A stretch of DNA of 64,000 nucleotides from positions 34,969,720-35,033,719 of the forward strand of contig NC_088645.1 in assembly GCF_964019385.1 (NCBI RefSeq), in the 5' to 3' direction. The notes under the pieces were generated by a model that ran no database searches, was not told where the DNA came from, and saw only the letters and a list, made by a program, of their open reading frames with translations. Source of the stretch: Sycon ciliatum. Taxonomy: Eukaryota; Porifera; Calcarea; Leucosolenida; Sycettidae. Each line of letters starts with the position of its first letter. Position 1 is the first letter of the stretch. Below are positions 53,257-64,000 of the stretch, one piece after another. Both the position numbers and the translations under genes were made by a program.

Positions 53257-53403
53257 CGCACTCAAACTCACGTAGATCTACGTGACCCAGCCACTACTGG
53301 CACTAGACATGAGTGACCGTACGTGGGAGCTCATCAGTCAGCACAGTCCACGCTTACATTTCATTGTAATAATAATAATAACGGGGCTGTTAATTTTATA
53401 GTG

Positions 53404-53599
53404 TGACGTCAATGGGTCCTCGGATACGCGTGGCAACGCAGAGCACAATGGACAAACAACAATGGCGAGGCCCAGTGGGATACGGTGATCTGGCTCCTTT
53501 CTATTGCTTGCACGTACATGTACGCTCAGATTCTAAGCGTCGCGGATCGATCGTGAAGCCCTTTCGCGTGGTTTACCCACGCCTAAAACCTGGTATAAA
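53404..53599 (+). promoter_or_regulatory. Type-1 gene C promoter: CRE-like site and TATA box
   Basis: TGACGTCA at 53404-53411 and TATAAA at 53594-53599. The uninterrupted Helitron-free A^T site matching the H2 flanks is at about 53363. Confidence 0.6.
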
Positions 53600-53829
53600 G
53601 GTGAGCGCGGAGGCTAGCCTTCTCGCAGTTACGTTACACAAGTTAGTAGTGAAGAAGAAATCGGTTCCGTTTGGTGTCGGTTCGATATTAGCTCTTTCCA
53701 GTTCTGACCTGTAGTTTCATGAGACTAGTTTTGTTGTAGATCTACAGCGTGTACAGAGCTGATCTACGTGCACTTTGCTATTTGAGAAAGTTGTTTAGCA
53801 GACCCTCTGTCAGCACCAGGTATTTCGAA

Positions 53830-56086
53830 ATGGACGTATCGGAGAGAACACCACGCAAAAGTGAGAGTGACCGTCCCCGCCTTCAGGTGAGTAAATTTCA
53901 TTTCTTCAACCAAAGTTCTCAGCGACTGCTTTTATTGAGTATTCAAACTTCATTCGACTCTCACGAGTTTGAGGATTTGCTTTTTTTCTTCTTCAAATAG
54001 TGGACTCTGCTGCCGTGTATTTTTATGTTCCAAAATGGCTCATTGGAAGATGTTGTCACCAATATATTGTCGCTGCGTGTCAGTTATCAGGTGCCCGCGA
54101 GACCGAATGCTTTTGAATAAATGAATAATTTTAGTTACTGACACTATGTAGCCAGTGACCATCTTTTGCTTACAGTTGAAAAGGGCTGTGCACCATACGT
54201 ATCTGAGTATGTTGCAGTATTACTAATTTGCTAGTTTTAGAGTTAGATAGTCAATGTGCTCATCTACATGTACATGACATTGTATAAAGACTGACTTGTA
54301 AGAGCGAGTCGTAATGCTAAATAACGGCAACGTTCACGATGCCACCTTTCCACATTTACACTGGAAGTAGGCCTGCAAATTTTACAGTGCAAATGAACTA
54401 TCAGTGTACTGTTCGAGAACCAACTGGCCGGATGACTGAACAGCGACACAGGCGACTTGCAACTGTAGATCCGTGTATCCGCCGCTAGCAACTGGTATAA
54501 CGGCATTCGGAATGAGCATACACAAGCGCATGTAGTTGATTCTGATAATGTCTTTGCGTTTTGTTTCTTTTCATGGTTCAATCATAGGAGCGCGGCGTTG
54601 CAGGTCTGAGGAATTTATTGTCAAAGAACGCTAAGTGCCCCAAGGTAAGCGGCCCCTTCTTAAATGAGCATCCTCGAAAAAACACGTTTTCTAACCCTCA
54701 ATATACATTATTATGTATTTCCTTTTCAAAGAATGACTGGGGGAGTTTTATAACCTTGCTGAAGAGAAGTCCAAGTCTAGAAATGACTATAGCGTAATTG
54801 CCTCTCTACACCGAAATTTGGTTTTGTAATGTGACCAATAACGCACTACGTACAATATGCGTATGCAGCACTGGTATGTATAGACCATAGACACGCACAC
54901 ACACACAAGCACACACACACACACACACAGACACACACTCTTGTTTGCTTTGGTTTTTATTATTCCATTTCGCTGCCTCAACAATACAAAGAACACTAAA
55001 GTCTTGTACAGTGTACTTTCGCATCAATACACATGCAAACATGCGTTATATGCAAATGCATGTGCATGACTGTATAATAGATCCATGATTACTTCTGCAC
55101 AGTTCTGCATAGTTTTCACTGATATCATGATATGAGGGCAACTGAATCACTCTCAAGATGACGTCATCGCAACGAATGTAGTAAAGTGATGCAATGAATT
55201 TTGAACTGGATCACTAAATTGCCTGTCTTTGCCCTTTGTTTTCTCTTGAATTTTGTAGAAACAAGCATCAGATGATAATAAAACAGAGGATATCCTCCAG
55301 AAAATGGCAAAGAAGAACGAAGAGATTCAACGGAAATTTGATATCGCTCAACGAGATCGTGAAGAAGCTGCTGCCGTTGGTGCCTCATTCCGTTCTTCCC
55401 CACGTAGCACGCAGGCCTCCAGAGCCAATGTTTCTTGCGGCGCTGGGTGTGCTCGAAGTCATAGCAAGCCCGGAATAATGTCCCCGCCATCCAGTCAAAC
55501 ATCTGGTATGTCCTGTGGACAAATCCAGTCTGCCGGGAGCGCTTGTGGTCCTCTTCTGCCTAAAGGACGAGCCAGGATTCGGCCACTGTCTTCCCACATG
55601 GCTGTCGTTGGTAATGTAGGAGCATCACCTGGGTCACAGGCATCAAGCCAATCTTCTACCATATCCTCAAGAAGACTCCAGTCTGTGGGGAATGCTCGTT
55701 GTCTCCCGCCAAAAGGCCGCGGAAGAGTCCGAGCACAGCATCCAAACATGGCTGGTGCTGGAACTGTTGCAGCATCAACAGGGCCGCATACTACCGCATA
55801 TGCACGAATGACGTTGACTCCCACGGAACAACCTGGATACAAGCAGATGGTGAGGCATAGTGATAGTGATTCGTTGCAGACTGCGTCGTCCCTCCAGGCA
55901 CGAAAGAAGCCTGAATCCAATCGCTTTGCAGGGTTACAGGGTGCGCTACTCGGCCTTGTCACTGAGGTACACGCCAAGAACGAAACCTTGAAAAAGGATC
56001 AGTCCACACTGTTTTCTGGACATGTGCAAGTGGTGAGTCAGCCGAACAGGACTCCCACCGAACAACCGCGGCACAATCAAAGCTGA
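53830..56086 (+). CDS. Type-1 gene C: Ser/Gly/Arg-rich protein without PAM2 (3 coding exons)
   Basis: Exon 1 is 53830-53886 (MDVSERTPRKSESDRPRLQ, donor GTGAGT). Exon 2a is 54588-54644 (ERGVAGLRNLLSKNAKCPK, donor GTAAGC). Exon 3 is 55259-56086 (acceptor TTTTGTAG). All are phase 0, giving 313 residues and the most intact copy. Exon 3 starts KQASDDNKTEDILQKMAKKN, a predicted coiled coil with an alternating basic/acidic pattern to about residue 90, then two QSxGxAR modules with PKGRARIR and PKGRGRVR, NVGAS phrases, TLTPTEQP, SDSDSL and the conserved C-terminal RFAGLQGALLGLVTEVHAKN helix. A possible donor (CAAGTG then GTGAGT) near the end could join the downstream TM region. No known family recognised. 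Confidence 0.6.
54891..54933. repeat. (CA)n microsatellite
   Basis: Short CA tract in gene C intron 2. Confidence 0.85.
55159..55166. promoter_or_regulatory. CRE-like TGACGTCA in intron, 93 nt before body exon
   Basis: A perfect palindrome at the conserved distance. Confidence 0.45.
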
Positions 56087-56093
56087 AGTACAC

Positions 56094-56793
56094 ATGAGTC
56101 CGGCCAGCCTGAATCAGAATCATACGCTAAGCAGTGATGTTATAATTTCTCGCCGGCCGAGCGGAGCGAGTGAGGCGGGAAATGATTTCCCGCGCAACAA
56201 AATTATTTTTCTCGCGAATGTGGAATCTGATGTGTACTCTGTTTGTTGCTGTTCTTTTTGCCTGACTCCTTCAGTCAGTGTTTTGTGTCTCACCAGTGTC
56301 TCCACCCTCCCACCCTTCATGTGTGCCCATCTTCTTCCATTTATTTATTGGCTGTAGATATGTTGTGCCAGTTCTCATGCTGCCATGTTGCCACTTGGGA
56401 TTATACACCCGGTTTTTTCCCTCATTCGTACGTCCGTCGGCGCGAGGGTTTTTTCCCGGCTGGCTCGGTCCAGAGAGATTAATCTGACGGTCTCAAGTGG
56501 TGCGTGTCGTGGCTTTTTTTATGTCAATTGAAGGGACTCTATCTTTCCTCCTGGGGTCTGTCCCCCTGTATCTGCTCCTAGTTTGCTTCTGCATTCTGGT
56601 TCACATCTGGCTGTGGCCTACTACCATCACTCGGTGTGCCCCTGCCTCTGTTGTCTCGGTCCATGTCGTTATGTCGGTGTATGTGGAGCGAGAAGAGATG
56701 AGAACTAGAAAAACTGCCACTGAAGGTACTGAGGACCAAGCAGACTGCATATCAGAAGTGTCTTCCACGCCTGAAGCAATGTCATCTATTTAG
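56094..56793 (+). other. Type-1 gene C 3' region with TM-coding ORF
   Basis: The frame 56094-56357 begins MSPASLNQNHTLSSDV. After CTGACTCCTTCAG (ending 56273) a phase-0 frame SVFCVSPVSPPSHPSC runs to TGA at 56485. The frame 56497-56793 has LYLLLVCFCILVHIWLWP and then VYVEREEMRTRKTATEGTED and SEVSSTPEAMSSI. The TM plus charged tail is the best conserved of the three across copies, so this last frame is the most likely to be coding, perhaps as an alternative 3' exon. Confidence 0.4.
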
Positions 56794-57289
56794 ACAAGCA
56801 ACCATACTGCTGTACTCTAGCCAGCAGACCACGCCATCCGGGGCATGCCAGTTTCCAGATTTGTCTAAAAGGCATAATTGGTTTCTAGGAATATGCAAGT
56901 CGAATCAAATTCCAGACTATTTGTCCAGGTCTGTTTACTGTCACCTGTGACTATTGATGCATGTCTTTTCCCACCTATGTGTTGATCACCAAGCTGTTTC
57001 TGTGTTAGCGCTCTGCTACCAGCGAATGAAAAAGAAAGAAAGAAAAGAATGCATCAGGGGGGTGAAATTTATAACTGTGTTGACCATGGCGGGGAGCGGC
57101 GAGATAAGCTAGCAAAAGAGGCGAGCCTGCCTACAAGGTGGCATGACATTTAACATGGTCTATGAACTGTCTAATATTGGATATTGCTTTCATTTTCATG
57201 GGCAGCTTGAGCCAATACGAGTATGCAGAGAAAATAAGAGATTTGGTAAACATAGTTTAGTTTCATGAGACTAGTTTTGTTGTAGATCT
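56794..57289. other. Type-1 distal 3' sequence, then a piece of type-1 5' leader
   Basis: 56794-57250 matches 45485-46030. The last ~36 bp before LINE-B (TTTCATGAGACTAGTTTTGT, then TGTAGATCT) matches the type-1 leader at 53716-53744, so the LINE-B 5' junction lies in a different piece of cassette DNA. Confidence 0.5.
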
Positions 57290-57300
57290 TTTTGGGTACG

Positions 57301-58604
57301 ATGGCGGGCGGGAGCAAATTTGTAGCTCCTGGCTCAGCAGCATCTGTTCTCTTCCCCAAGGATCCAGAGTGGCCCAAGGACCACGTTTTCTTCATTGAGG
57401 AGCTATCCAAGAATGGAGTGAAGCCAGAGGAATTGCTTCTAGTGGACTTACACGAAAAGCCAGGTTGGTGTGTAGTAACGTTGTCCTGCCCAGCTGTGAG
57501 AGATAGGATCGCGGCAAGTGGAGTCCGGATCGCCGGTAAGGATGTGCATGTAATTGTTGGAGGCAGGCAAGTCACTGTGGTGTCCTTGTTCGGCTGTCCC
57601 TTGCATTTACACGATGGAGCGTTAATCAATTCTTTGGAGGCACATGGGAAAGTTTTCGGTCAGCCGACGAGGAAAACAGTCAAGCATGGAGATTATGCTA
57701 TCGAAACAGGAACCAGGCAGATTCGAATCAGCTTGCAGAAAGGAGTACCGAGTACGCTGAGAGTAGGTAGTGTCACTGTACGTACATGGTACCCTGGCCA
57801 AGTACAGACATGCTACCTCTGTACACAGACTGGCCACGAGGCAAGGTACTGTCCAACACGCAAGAATAGCAACCAGGCGTACGCAGGGGCCGAGGGTCAA
57901 AGCAGCCAGACCCAGGCAACCCCAAACACGCATGCAGGAGAGAAAGCACTGTACTCACAGGTCACACAAGGTCAGAGCAATACGCAAGAACGGCATGGAA
58001 ATACCGTAGCGAGCACAAATGAAAGTGCTGAAGGCGGACAACAGGAAAAAGACGCATCAACCCCAGGCCGGGGAGAAATACACCCGACCGAACACAAGGG
58101 AAAGCACCCCCTCGACGGGATCTCAGAAACCTCACAGCAGGAAAACGATACCTCCAGCACAGAGCAGAATGAAGAGACAAACCGTACATATGCCTCCGCT
58201 GTTGATGAGCGGCATCACAGGCACCCTGACCCCAACAGCGCGGAACAAGCGACTGGCGATGAGTCTCTGCCCCAGGAAAGCCGGTCCGTGCAAGATGAAC
58301 AACAACTGTGGACTGTGCCAATCCTCCCCAAGGGCTGCAGCAGCAACAGCAGCAGGCCTCTACACCTGTTGCTCCATCGCTGCCACCACCATCCCGAGGT
58401 AAAGCCGCCCACTCATCTCCAGATGAAGAAGGTTTTACCCTAGCATCGGGAAAGCACACTTTCGCACCCCATGTCCTGACCCCCACCCAGCTGACCCCCG
58501 AGCAGCAGCCAGCATTCAATGTCGACATACAACAGCAATGGGCAAAGCAGGCCAGCGCGAAAGAGATGGCCGATGTTGCCAAACGAGTAGCCGCAAGTCA
58601 TTGA
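57301..58604 (+). pseudogene. LINE-B ORF1: Gag-like RNA-binding protein with zinc knuckle
   Basis: ATG at 57301 (MAGGSKFVAPGSAASVLFPK). An N-terminal RRM-like region (HVIVGGRQVTVVSLFGCPLH to RISLQKGVPSTLRVGSVTVR) is followed by a CX2CX4HX4C knuckle, CYLCTQTGHEARYC, at about residues 171-184, and a long Gln/Ser/Thr/Glu-rich hydrophilic tail. Near 58300-58330 the frame shifts: the original frame ends in 58443, while the downstream frame (58308-58604) continues with a poly-Gln run and DEEGFTLASGKHTF, typical of the ORF1 tails of such LINEs. Role: RNA binding in the retrotransposition particle. Confidence 0.8.
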
Positions 58605-58708
58605 CGGCACTTGAGTAAGTAAGCATCCTAGTAATAGTGGTCAGGAACATTTTTGCGCATATCAATCTGTATTCTACTACTGTGCTGATTCTGCCGACAC
58701 TCTTACAA

Positions 58709-61700
58709 ATGGCGTCTCTTAATCCCCTAGCACCCAGCTTTTTCCCCTCTAAGTCAAATCTAACCAGGCCTACCAGTATATGTCCTACTCACGATGCAGA
58801 ACCCCTCCCTGCCCTTCTTGCTGATGTGACATCTAGCCAGCCACCCTACACGCCCATAACACATTCATTCCACCTTAGGATAGGCCAACTCAACTGCCAA
58901 AGCGCCACTCATAAGATCCCAGTCATTGAGTCGCTACTACACACTGCGTCCCTTGACCTCCTATTCCTCTGTGAGACGTGGTTCTACCAATCACTGCCGG
59001 ATGCAGCCATCTCAATTCCCGGATACAGCCTCCTGCGTAAAGATAGAGACGGTGCCCGGCACTCCGCGATAGGCGGAGGACTTGCTGTTTATATTCGACA
59101 ATCGCTTATGTGCCATTTCCAACGGCGGACCGACCTTGAATGCAAACTGGAGCACATTTGCGTGGAATTTATAGAATCGCAGAACAGTCGAAAGAATACA
59201 TTCCACATGTTTTACAGGCCACCTCACCGATCATCAGCAGAAAAACACGACTTTTTGTGTCCTTCCAGTCCACCATTGCCAACGCACTGTCAGCCTCAGG
59301 CACGACAGTCATTCTCGGTGATTTCAATGCCAAACTCCGACAGTGGAACGCAACAGATGTTGATACGGCAGAGGGCAAACAGCTAGCAGGATTGTTAGAC
59401 GACCTTGCACTACAGCAAATTGTCCGAAACACCGCAACGCGATACTCAGCTACGGGTAGCCAGTCATCACTTCTCGACCTGGTTATCACAGACGCAGAGC
59501 ATCGTATATCCGACCTTGAAGTCCTAGATCCGCTATCAGACCACTGTCCCATAATCTTTAAATATCTCTCAGGAAAGCACACCCCAAAGCACCCGCCGCC
59601 CCGCTTTGTACCAGACTACGCGAACACTGACTTTCAATCTCTACGACAGAAACTTTCATCTCTTCCACTCCGGGAGTGTATGCTCGGTGCTTCCACCATC
59701 GAGAGTGCGTGGTGGGCATGGGAGTCATGCATCACACAAGCCATTGCCAGCTGCTTAGCGTACAGACGAGTTTCATCTCGAAGACAGCAAACCAAGCCTT
59801 GGTTCACCCCGCATCTGCATCACCTTCATCGCCAGAAGCAGCGCCTTTTCCGTGCCGCCAAGCGCCACCAAACAGTAGCATACTGGTTAACCTACAAGGC
59901 CCAGAGGAATGCATATCAGAACCAGTTAAGAAATGCCAAGACCCTGTACTTCAAGCGCCTCAGTGAGAATATTCACGATGAGCAAGATGCCCACCTTTGG
60001 TGGAAGAAAGCCAAGACACTTGCCAACATCTCCTGTAAGAAAGATAAAGTTCCTGACCTAACGTGTGAGGGCTACACGGCACAGAGCGAACCAGAGAAAG
60101 CAGAAATGCTCGCGAAGGTATTTGAGCGCCAGTGCACTCCTGCTCACGGTACAGGTACAATACCAGCACCAGCCGACGACTGTCCGAATGAATTATTCTC
60201 TCTGCCAGTCTTGGCCGAATCCTCAGTGTACCGGGTGCTCCGAAGGCTCCCGCAGCATAAGGCAACAGGCGGGAACATCTCGAACAGGATCCTCCGAGAG
60301 ATCGTACCATGTATAAAGTCCTCTGTTACCAACCTGTTTAACGCTAGCCTCACCTTAGGTGAGTTTCCTAGTGCCTGGAAGCTGGGAACAGTAATCCCCA
60401 TATTTAAAAATAAAGGTAACCCGTGTGATCCCTCCAACTACCGCCCTATAACCCTACTCCCAGCTATTGCGAAAGCACTAGACAAGATTGTCGCCACCAA
60501 ATTCGGTCACTATCTCGAGGTCAACAACATCATTGTCCCGGAACAGTTCGGCTTTGTCCGTGATCGCTCCACAGTTGACCAGCTGATACAGCTCACTACT
60601 AAGATCGCCTCGACCATGGATAAACGCATCCCTTACGATGCTGCATTTCTCGATTTTGCGAAGGCCTTCGATAAAGTGCCGCATGACGTGCTTCTCCAGC
60701 AACTCGGGACAATCTGCGATGCTCCGGCTACGAGTTGGTTTAAGAACTACCTCGATACGCGTACATTCAGCGTCCGAGTCCAACACCATCTGTCCTCCCC
60801 ACGTCCCGTCAAGTCTGGAGTACCCCAGGGTTCCCACCTCGGGCCATTTCTTTTCCTGGTACATATCAACAGCCTACCCAGTGCCTCGAAACGCAACCAG
60901 CACGCTGATGTTTACCTGTTCGCGATGACACCGCCGTCGGCCAAGCACGAACCAAAGGTACCAGCCCAATGGAGACTGCCCTGCAGGACACATTTGCCTG
61001 GGCCGACCGAGTAGGCGGAACCTTCAACCCATCGAAAACCGTTGTTATCTCATTCGCTGAGGAAGGAGCTGCAGAGACCATCCGCGGTATCCAGCCGTCA
61101 ACCAGTCACCGTCACCTGGGAGTGTTGTTGAGTGAAACACTTAGCTTCCAGGAGCATATTGAACAGACAATAAGCAAGTTTAGACAACGCTGCGTTCTTC
61201 TGTGCCATATGGCTGACCGTTTAACAGGAGACATCGTCAGGAAGCTGTACCTTACGTATGTCCGCCCCACAGCAGAATACACCGCCCCAGTATGGGAGTC
61301 CTCCCTCTCTGCTGCACAGCGGCTCACCCTTGAACGGCTGCAAGCCAGAGTAGCTCGCACAGTCATGCGGCTTGAGAGATGCCCTTGCCCATCAGACGAG
61401 CCCAAGTCATCATTGTTTAAACAGCTGGGGTGGCCAAGTCTATCCTGGCGCAGGAAGATCGCCTGCCTTATGGAATTCTTCCATTTGGTCACCACCCAAC
61501 CAGAACTTTTTGAAGCAGCGGGATACTGCCCCACGCGTAGTCGCCGCCGCCAACTCGCATTCACTCTGCAACGGGTTGGGAAACACGCCGGGAAGTCATT
61601 TCTCTTCCGCACCGCTACTGTCTGGAATGCCTTGCCCGCAGACCTGAGAGCCACAGCCTCGCAGTCCCTGTTTCACAGTCACATTTGCACGCACTTCTCT

Positions 61701-61730
61701 GACACCAAACACAATGCCACTCCTCACTGA
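58709..61730 (+). pseudogene. LINE-B ORF2: PAM2-like motif + APE endonuclease + reverse transcriptase, two frameshifts
   Basis: ATG at 58709 gives MASLNPLAPSFFPS: a PAM2-like motif at residues 4-13. The APE domain has RIGQLNCQSATHKI, FLCETWF and AIGGGLAVYIRQ, then a frameshift near 59250-59265, then VILGDFNAKLRQW and SDHCPII. The RT has NYRPITLLPAIAK, EQFGFVRDRSTVDQL, FLDFAKAFDKVPH and GVPQGSHLGPFLF. A one-base loss at 60922-60925 destroys the FADD motif and moves to the frame of HRHLGVLLSETLSFQEHI, LYLTYVRPTAEYTAPVW and WNALPADLR (stop 61728-61730). The copy is inactive as it stands. Confidence 0.88.
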
Positions 61731-62065
61731 CATGCCTCTGTCCTCCTTCTTTGTGCGTTGCGCTTATTCTTATTAATTTTTGTGTTTCTGTTTCGGTACA
61801 TTTCGTATTTCAAGTCATATCCCGAGGCTATAGGTATCATTGATTAAAGGACCATTCTGGAACATTCAGCATAATTGTATTTCTCTTGCTAGGCTGTTCA
61901 TTACGAATTATTAGCCCTCCACTGTCTGCTATCTCAACCCTACAGCCTCCCATTATAATGGAACTCCCTTCAATTTAGATTACGTCTTTGGGAAATCCTC
62001 AAATATATAATAATAATAATAATAATAATATGTGGAAGAGAAAAGGACATATCGATACGAGTTAA
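61731..62065. other. LINE-B 3' UTR and flank
   Basis: No ORF. (ATA)n tail at 61995-62030, then CGATACGAGTTAA leading into the TTAA element. Confidence 0.6.
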
Positions 62066-63119
62066 GGGGGCAGCCTACCCATAAATTTCATATGGCATTC
62101 AATTGACCGTAACTTTGGTGTTTCTCAGTGGATTTGAGTGAAATTTTGACCACACACTCCTGCCACTATGCTGGCCCTCAGGACATGATTTACAAGTTCT
62201 TGCGCCTCACTGACAGGCTTTCCAGGCCGGAAAAAACTCAAATTTCCGGCATAGTGCCACGGTGTGCGAGCCACCCAGGAGCCAAACAAATGCATTTACA
62301 TTTTTTTCACATTTTCGTGCCACTTCTGTCCGTGCGCGGGACCCAAACCTAAAACAAGTCCAGAAGCAGCCATGGGTGGTGGGGTAGGGCCCCTCAACGT
62401 GGCCCTGGAATCTGTCACAACGGAACGAGTGGGCGTTCTCTCGCGGACTCCCACAGACCCAAGTCAATTTTTGAATTTTTTAGGTTTAGGGTGTGCTACG
62501 AGGTCGTACCTTTGATACAACATCCAGTGCTGGGACCTCCACAGCAAGCCATTTCCACAGCGCTGCACACCAAATCCAGGATGCCCTCAGAAACCGGCAA
62601 AGACTGCCACTCACGTTTCACTACTGCCTAGTATTGAATCCTACCTGACTTCTTGACACGACTCAAACTTGCCAAAGTCACTAAATCAACGTCAACTACA
62701 ATAATCAAGCCACATATCTGCAACGTCACGAGGGTGCTGGCAAAAGTCCTGCTGCACGGCGGCGGGCTTCGCCCGCCGCCGTGCAGCCCAATACGTGGTT
62801 TTTTAACGTGATTTTTTGGACTTTTTTGGACTTGGCCAATTGGAGCAAAATTCTGCACACTTTCGCGTGTTTCCATAATACGACAAGTTGCGCACGGTCT
62901 GCTCACATTCAAATACAGTGCTGCCAACAAATGACAGCATGCAACAAAAAAATCTTTCCTTGCAAGGGCACATTTTCGACCATAACTCTTGAACGGCTGG
63001 TCAGATAGGGACACAATTTTCAGAGAATTTGCAGGTATTCATGCTCTTTCAACTGACGTAGCACTCAATATGAATTTACAAATTCGATTTTTCAGCGAAT
63101 TTTTGGGTAGTCTGCCACC
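62066..63119 (+). mobile_element. TTAA-element family T1, best copy (1054 bp)
   Basis: Left end GGGGGCAGCCTACCCATAAA after TTAA (62062-62065). Right end complementary to GGTGGCAGACTACCCAAAAA before TTAA (63120-63123). The flanks closed at one TTAA are found uninterrupted, in inverted orientation, at about 63490-63570 (TTAA at 63527-63530). TTAA targeting suggests the piggyBac superfamily, though the ends differ from the element at 28.1 kb. It contains GCGGGCTTCGCCCGC at about 62761-62775. Frames (for example 62264-62515) are short, so it is non-autonomous. Confidence 0.88.
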
Positions 63120-63580
63120 TTAAGAGTAACTCTCCATCACTGTAACATGATACTATATACAGTCAGAAAGTGCAATAACTAGGCACAAAACTGACAGAGT
63201 ACTGAAACATTCGACGCCCTGACACCTAGCTTCAACACATCTCCGTAGCGCTAACCGACAGCCTTCCAACTTGGAAGGTTCAAGGTTATGGAAAGACCAA
63301 AGAGGGGAAGGCAAGCGCAACGAAAACGAGCAAAAGCTACAGTCCCAACGGAACAAAGAATGTCGATTGTTACTGGACGATGACGAGACCAGTACGATAT
63401 TTGACAAAGCGGTCTAACTACAATTCGAAGCAGCAAAGCAGCACACCACCCAACTTGGGTGGGTCATAAATATCAAAGATAAATAAAGTGTATATAGTAT
63501 CATGTTACAGTGATGGAGAGTTACTCTTAACTCGTATCGATATGTCCTTTTCTCTTCTACATATTTATTTATGGCTCAAC
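63120..63580. repeat. Inverted repeat around the T1 insertion
   Basis: 62035-62065 plus 63120-63165 read as the reverse complement of 63490-63570 (GTATATAGTATCATGTTACA, GTGATGGAGAGTTACTC, TTAA, CTCGTATCGATATGTCC). The middle (63166-63480) has repeats shared with 9075-9135 and 48.9 kb. No gene. Confidence 0.75.
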
Positions 63581-63592
63581 ATCCGAGTTTCA

Positions 63593-63593
<1 letters not shown>

Positions 63594-63623
<30 letters not shown>

Positions 63624-63703
63624 TGAAGTTGGTTGCTCCAACGAGGAGCACACGCTTCTTGCCGAACTTACTTGACACTTGACCGCCGAAGTCGCAACTT
63701 CTA

Positions 63704-63741
<38 letters not shown>

Positions 63742-63745
63742 GGAT
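63594..63745. repeat. Two (AAT)n microsatellites
   Basis: Runs at about 63596-63623 and 63704-63740, separated by GAAGTTGGTTGCTCCAACGA, a short imperfect hairpin. The remaining bases to 64000 hold nothing I can recognise. Confidence 0.9.
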
Positions 63746-64000
63746 GCTTCCCGTGCTTCAGCCACACCGACAAGGAGCAGAGTTGATTACTCCATGATAC
63801 TAGGTGTGCATGAGGGGAGCACATGGATTTGAGATCCCAACGGCATTGATGTGTAAGTCCACTTCCTACAAACCAGTACTACTTGCACATGCAAAGCACA
63901 ATAGGGAAACTATGGTTCAGAATAGAAATCTCAGTACTCGTAGTCTTCAGAGTGCCGAGTCGAAATGCCTTGGACCGGGGAAGCGGAGACATTCCCTTCC

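Larger units (their letters stand above)
57290..62030 (+). mobile_element. LINE-B: near full-length APE-type non-LTR retrotransposon, frameshifted
   Basis: ORF1 (CCHC zinc knuckle), ORF2 (PAM2-like motif, APE, RT) and a 3' UTR ending in (ATA)n at about 61995-62030. About 4.7 kb. Both ORFs carry single-base frameshifts (ORF1 once, ORF2 twice), and one removes the catalytic FADD. It differs from LINE-A in ORF1 type (zinc-knuckle Gag-like) and in sequence, but shares domain order. Confidence 0.88.

Overview
This is animal-type nuclear DNA. It has spliceosomal exon/intron junctions, a sushi-like extracellular exon with phase-1 introns, endonuclease-bearing LINEs, Helitrons, several classes of MITE, tRNA-like SINE pieces and long microsatellites. 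The frequent TACATGTA words and the repeat mix suggest a marine invertebrate, possibly a sponge, but this cannot be fixed from sequence alone. Most of the 64 kb is repeats and mobile DNA. No complete, clearly single-copy gene is visible.

Left to right: 1-1.3 kb has no gene. At 1.3-6.5 kb a LINE (LINE-A) sits at a unit boundary of a ~158-bp tandem repeat, and a Harbinger-like MITE splits its ORF1. At 9.2-16.0 kb (minus strand) lies a multi-exon 'type-1' gene with duplicated exons, interrupted by a Helitron. At 16.0-18.3 kb a second Helitron carries a hAT-like element. At 19-21 kb are a 'type-2' first exon and a decayed type-2 body. At 21-36 kb are MITEs, palindromes, a sushi exon and two transmembrane-exon paralogues. 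At 36.8-38.8 kb are two head-to-tail Helitrons. At 38.9-46 kb is a second type-2/type-1 cassette, and at 47.2-57.2 kb a third, which contains an RT fragment and a long CT tract. At 57.3-62.0 kb is a second nearly full-length LINE (LINE-B). At 62-63.1 kb is a TTAA-flanked element, and AAT-rich repeats follow.

The large-scale layout is an inverted duplication centred near 28-29 kb. TM exon, MITE, type-2 body, type-2 exon 1, type-1 promoter, type-1 exons and the type-1 3' region occur in mirrored order on both sides (about 9-26 kb and 31-46 kb), and part is repeated again at 47-57 kb. The type-1 gene has a TATA box, a CRE-like TGACGTCA, a 57-nt first coding exon, a 57-nt or 126-nt second exon and one large Ser/Gly/Arg-rich exon, all phase 0.

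The most striking signal is a PAM2-like motif (L-N-x-x-A-x-x-F-x-P), the known ligand of the MLLE domain of poly(A)-binding protein. It lies at the extreme N-terminus of ORF2, just before the APE endonuclease, in three different LINEs of this window, in three tandem copies in LINE-A. In the third LINE the PAM2 segment appears to have become exon 2 of the type-1 gene. A second strong signal is a Helitron family whose ends are fixed by two empty sites inside the window. Its body is packed with perfect GCACGC-GAA-GCGTGC mini-hairpins.
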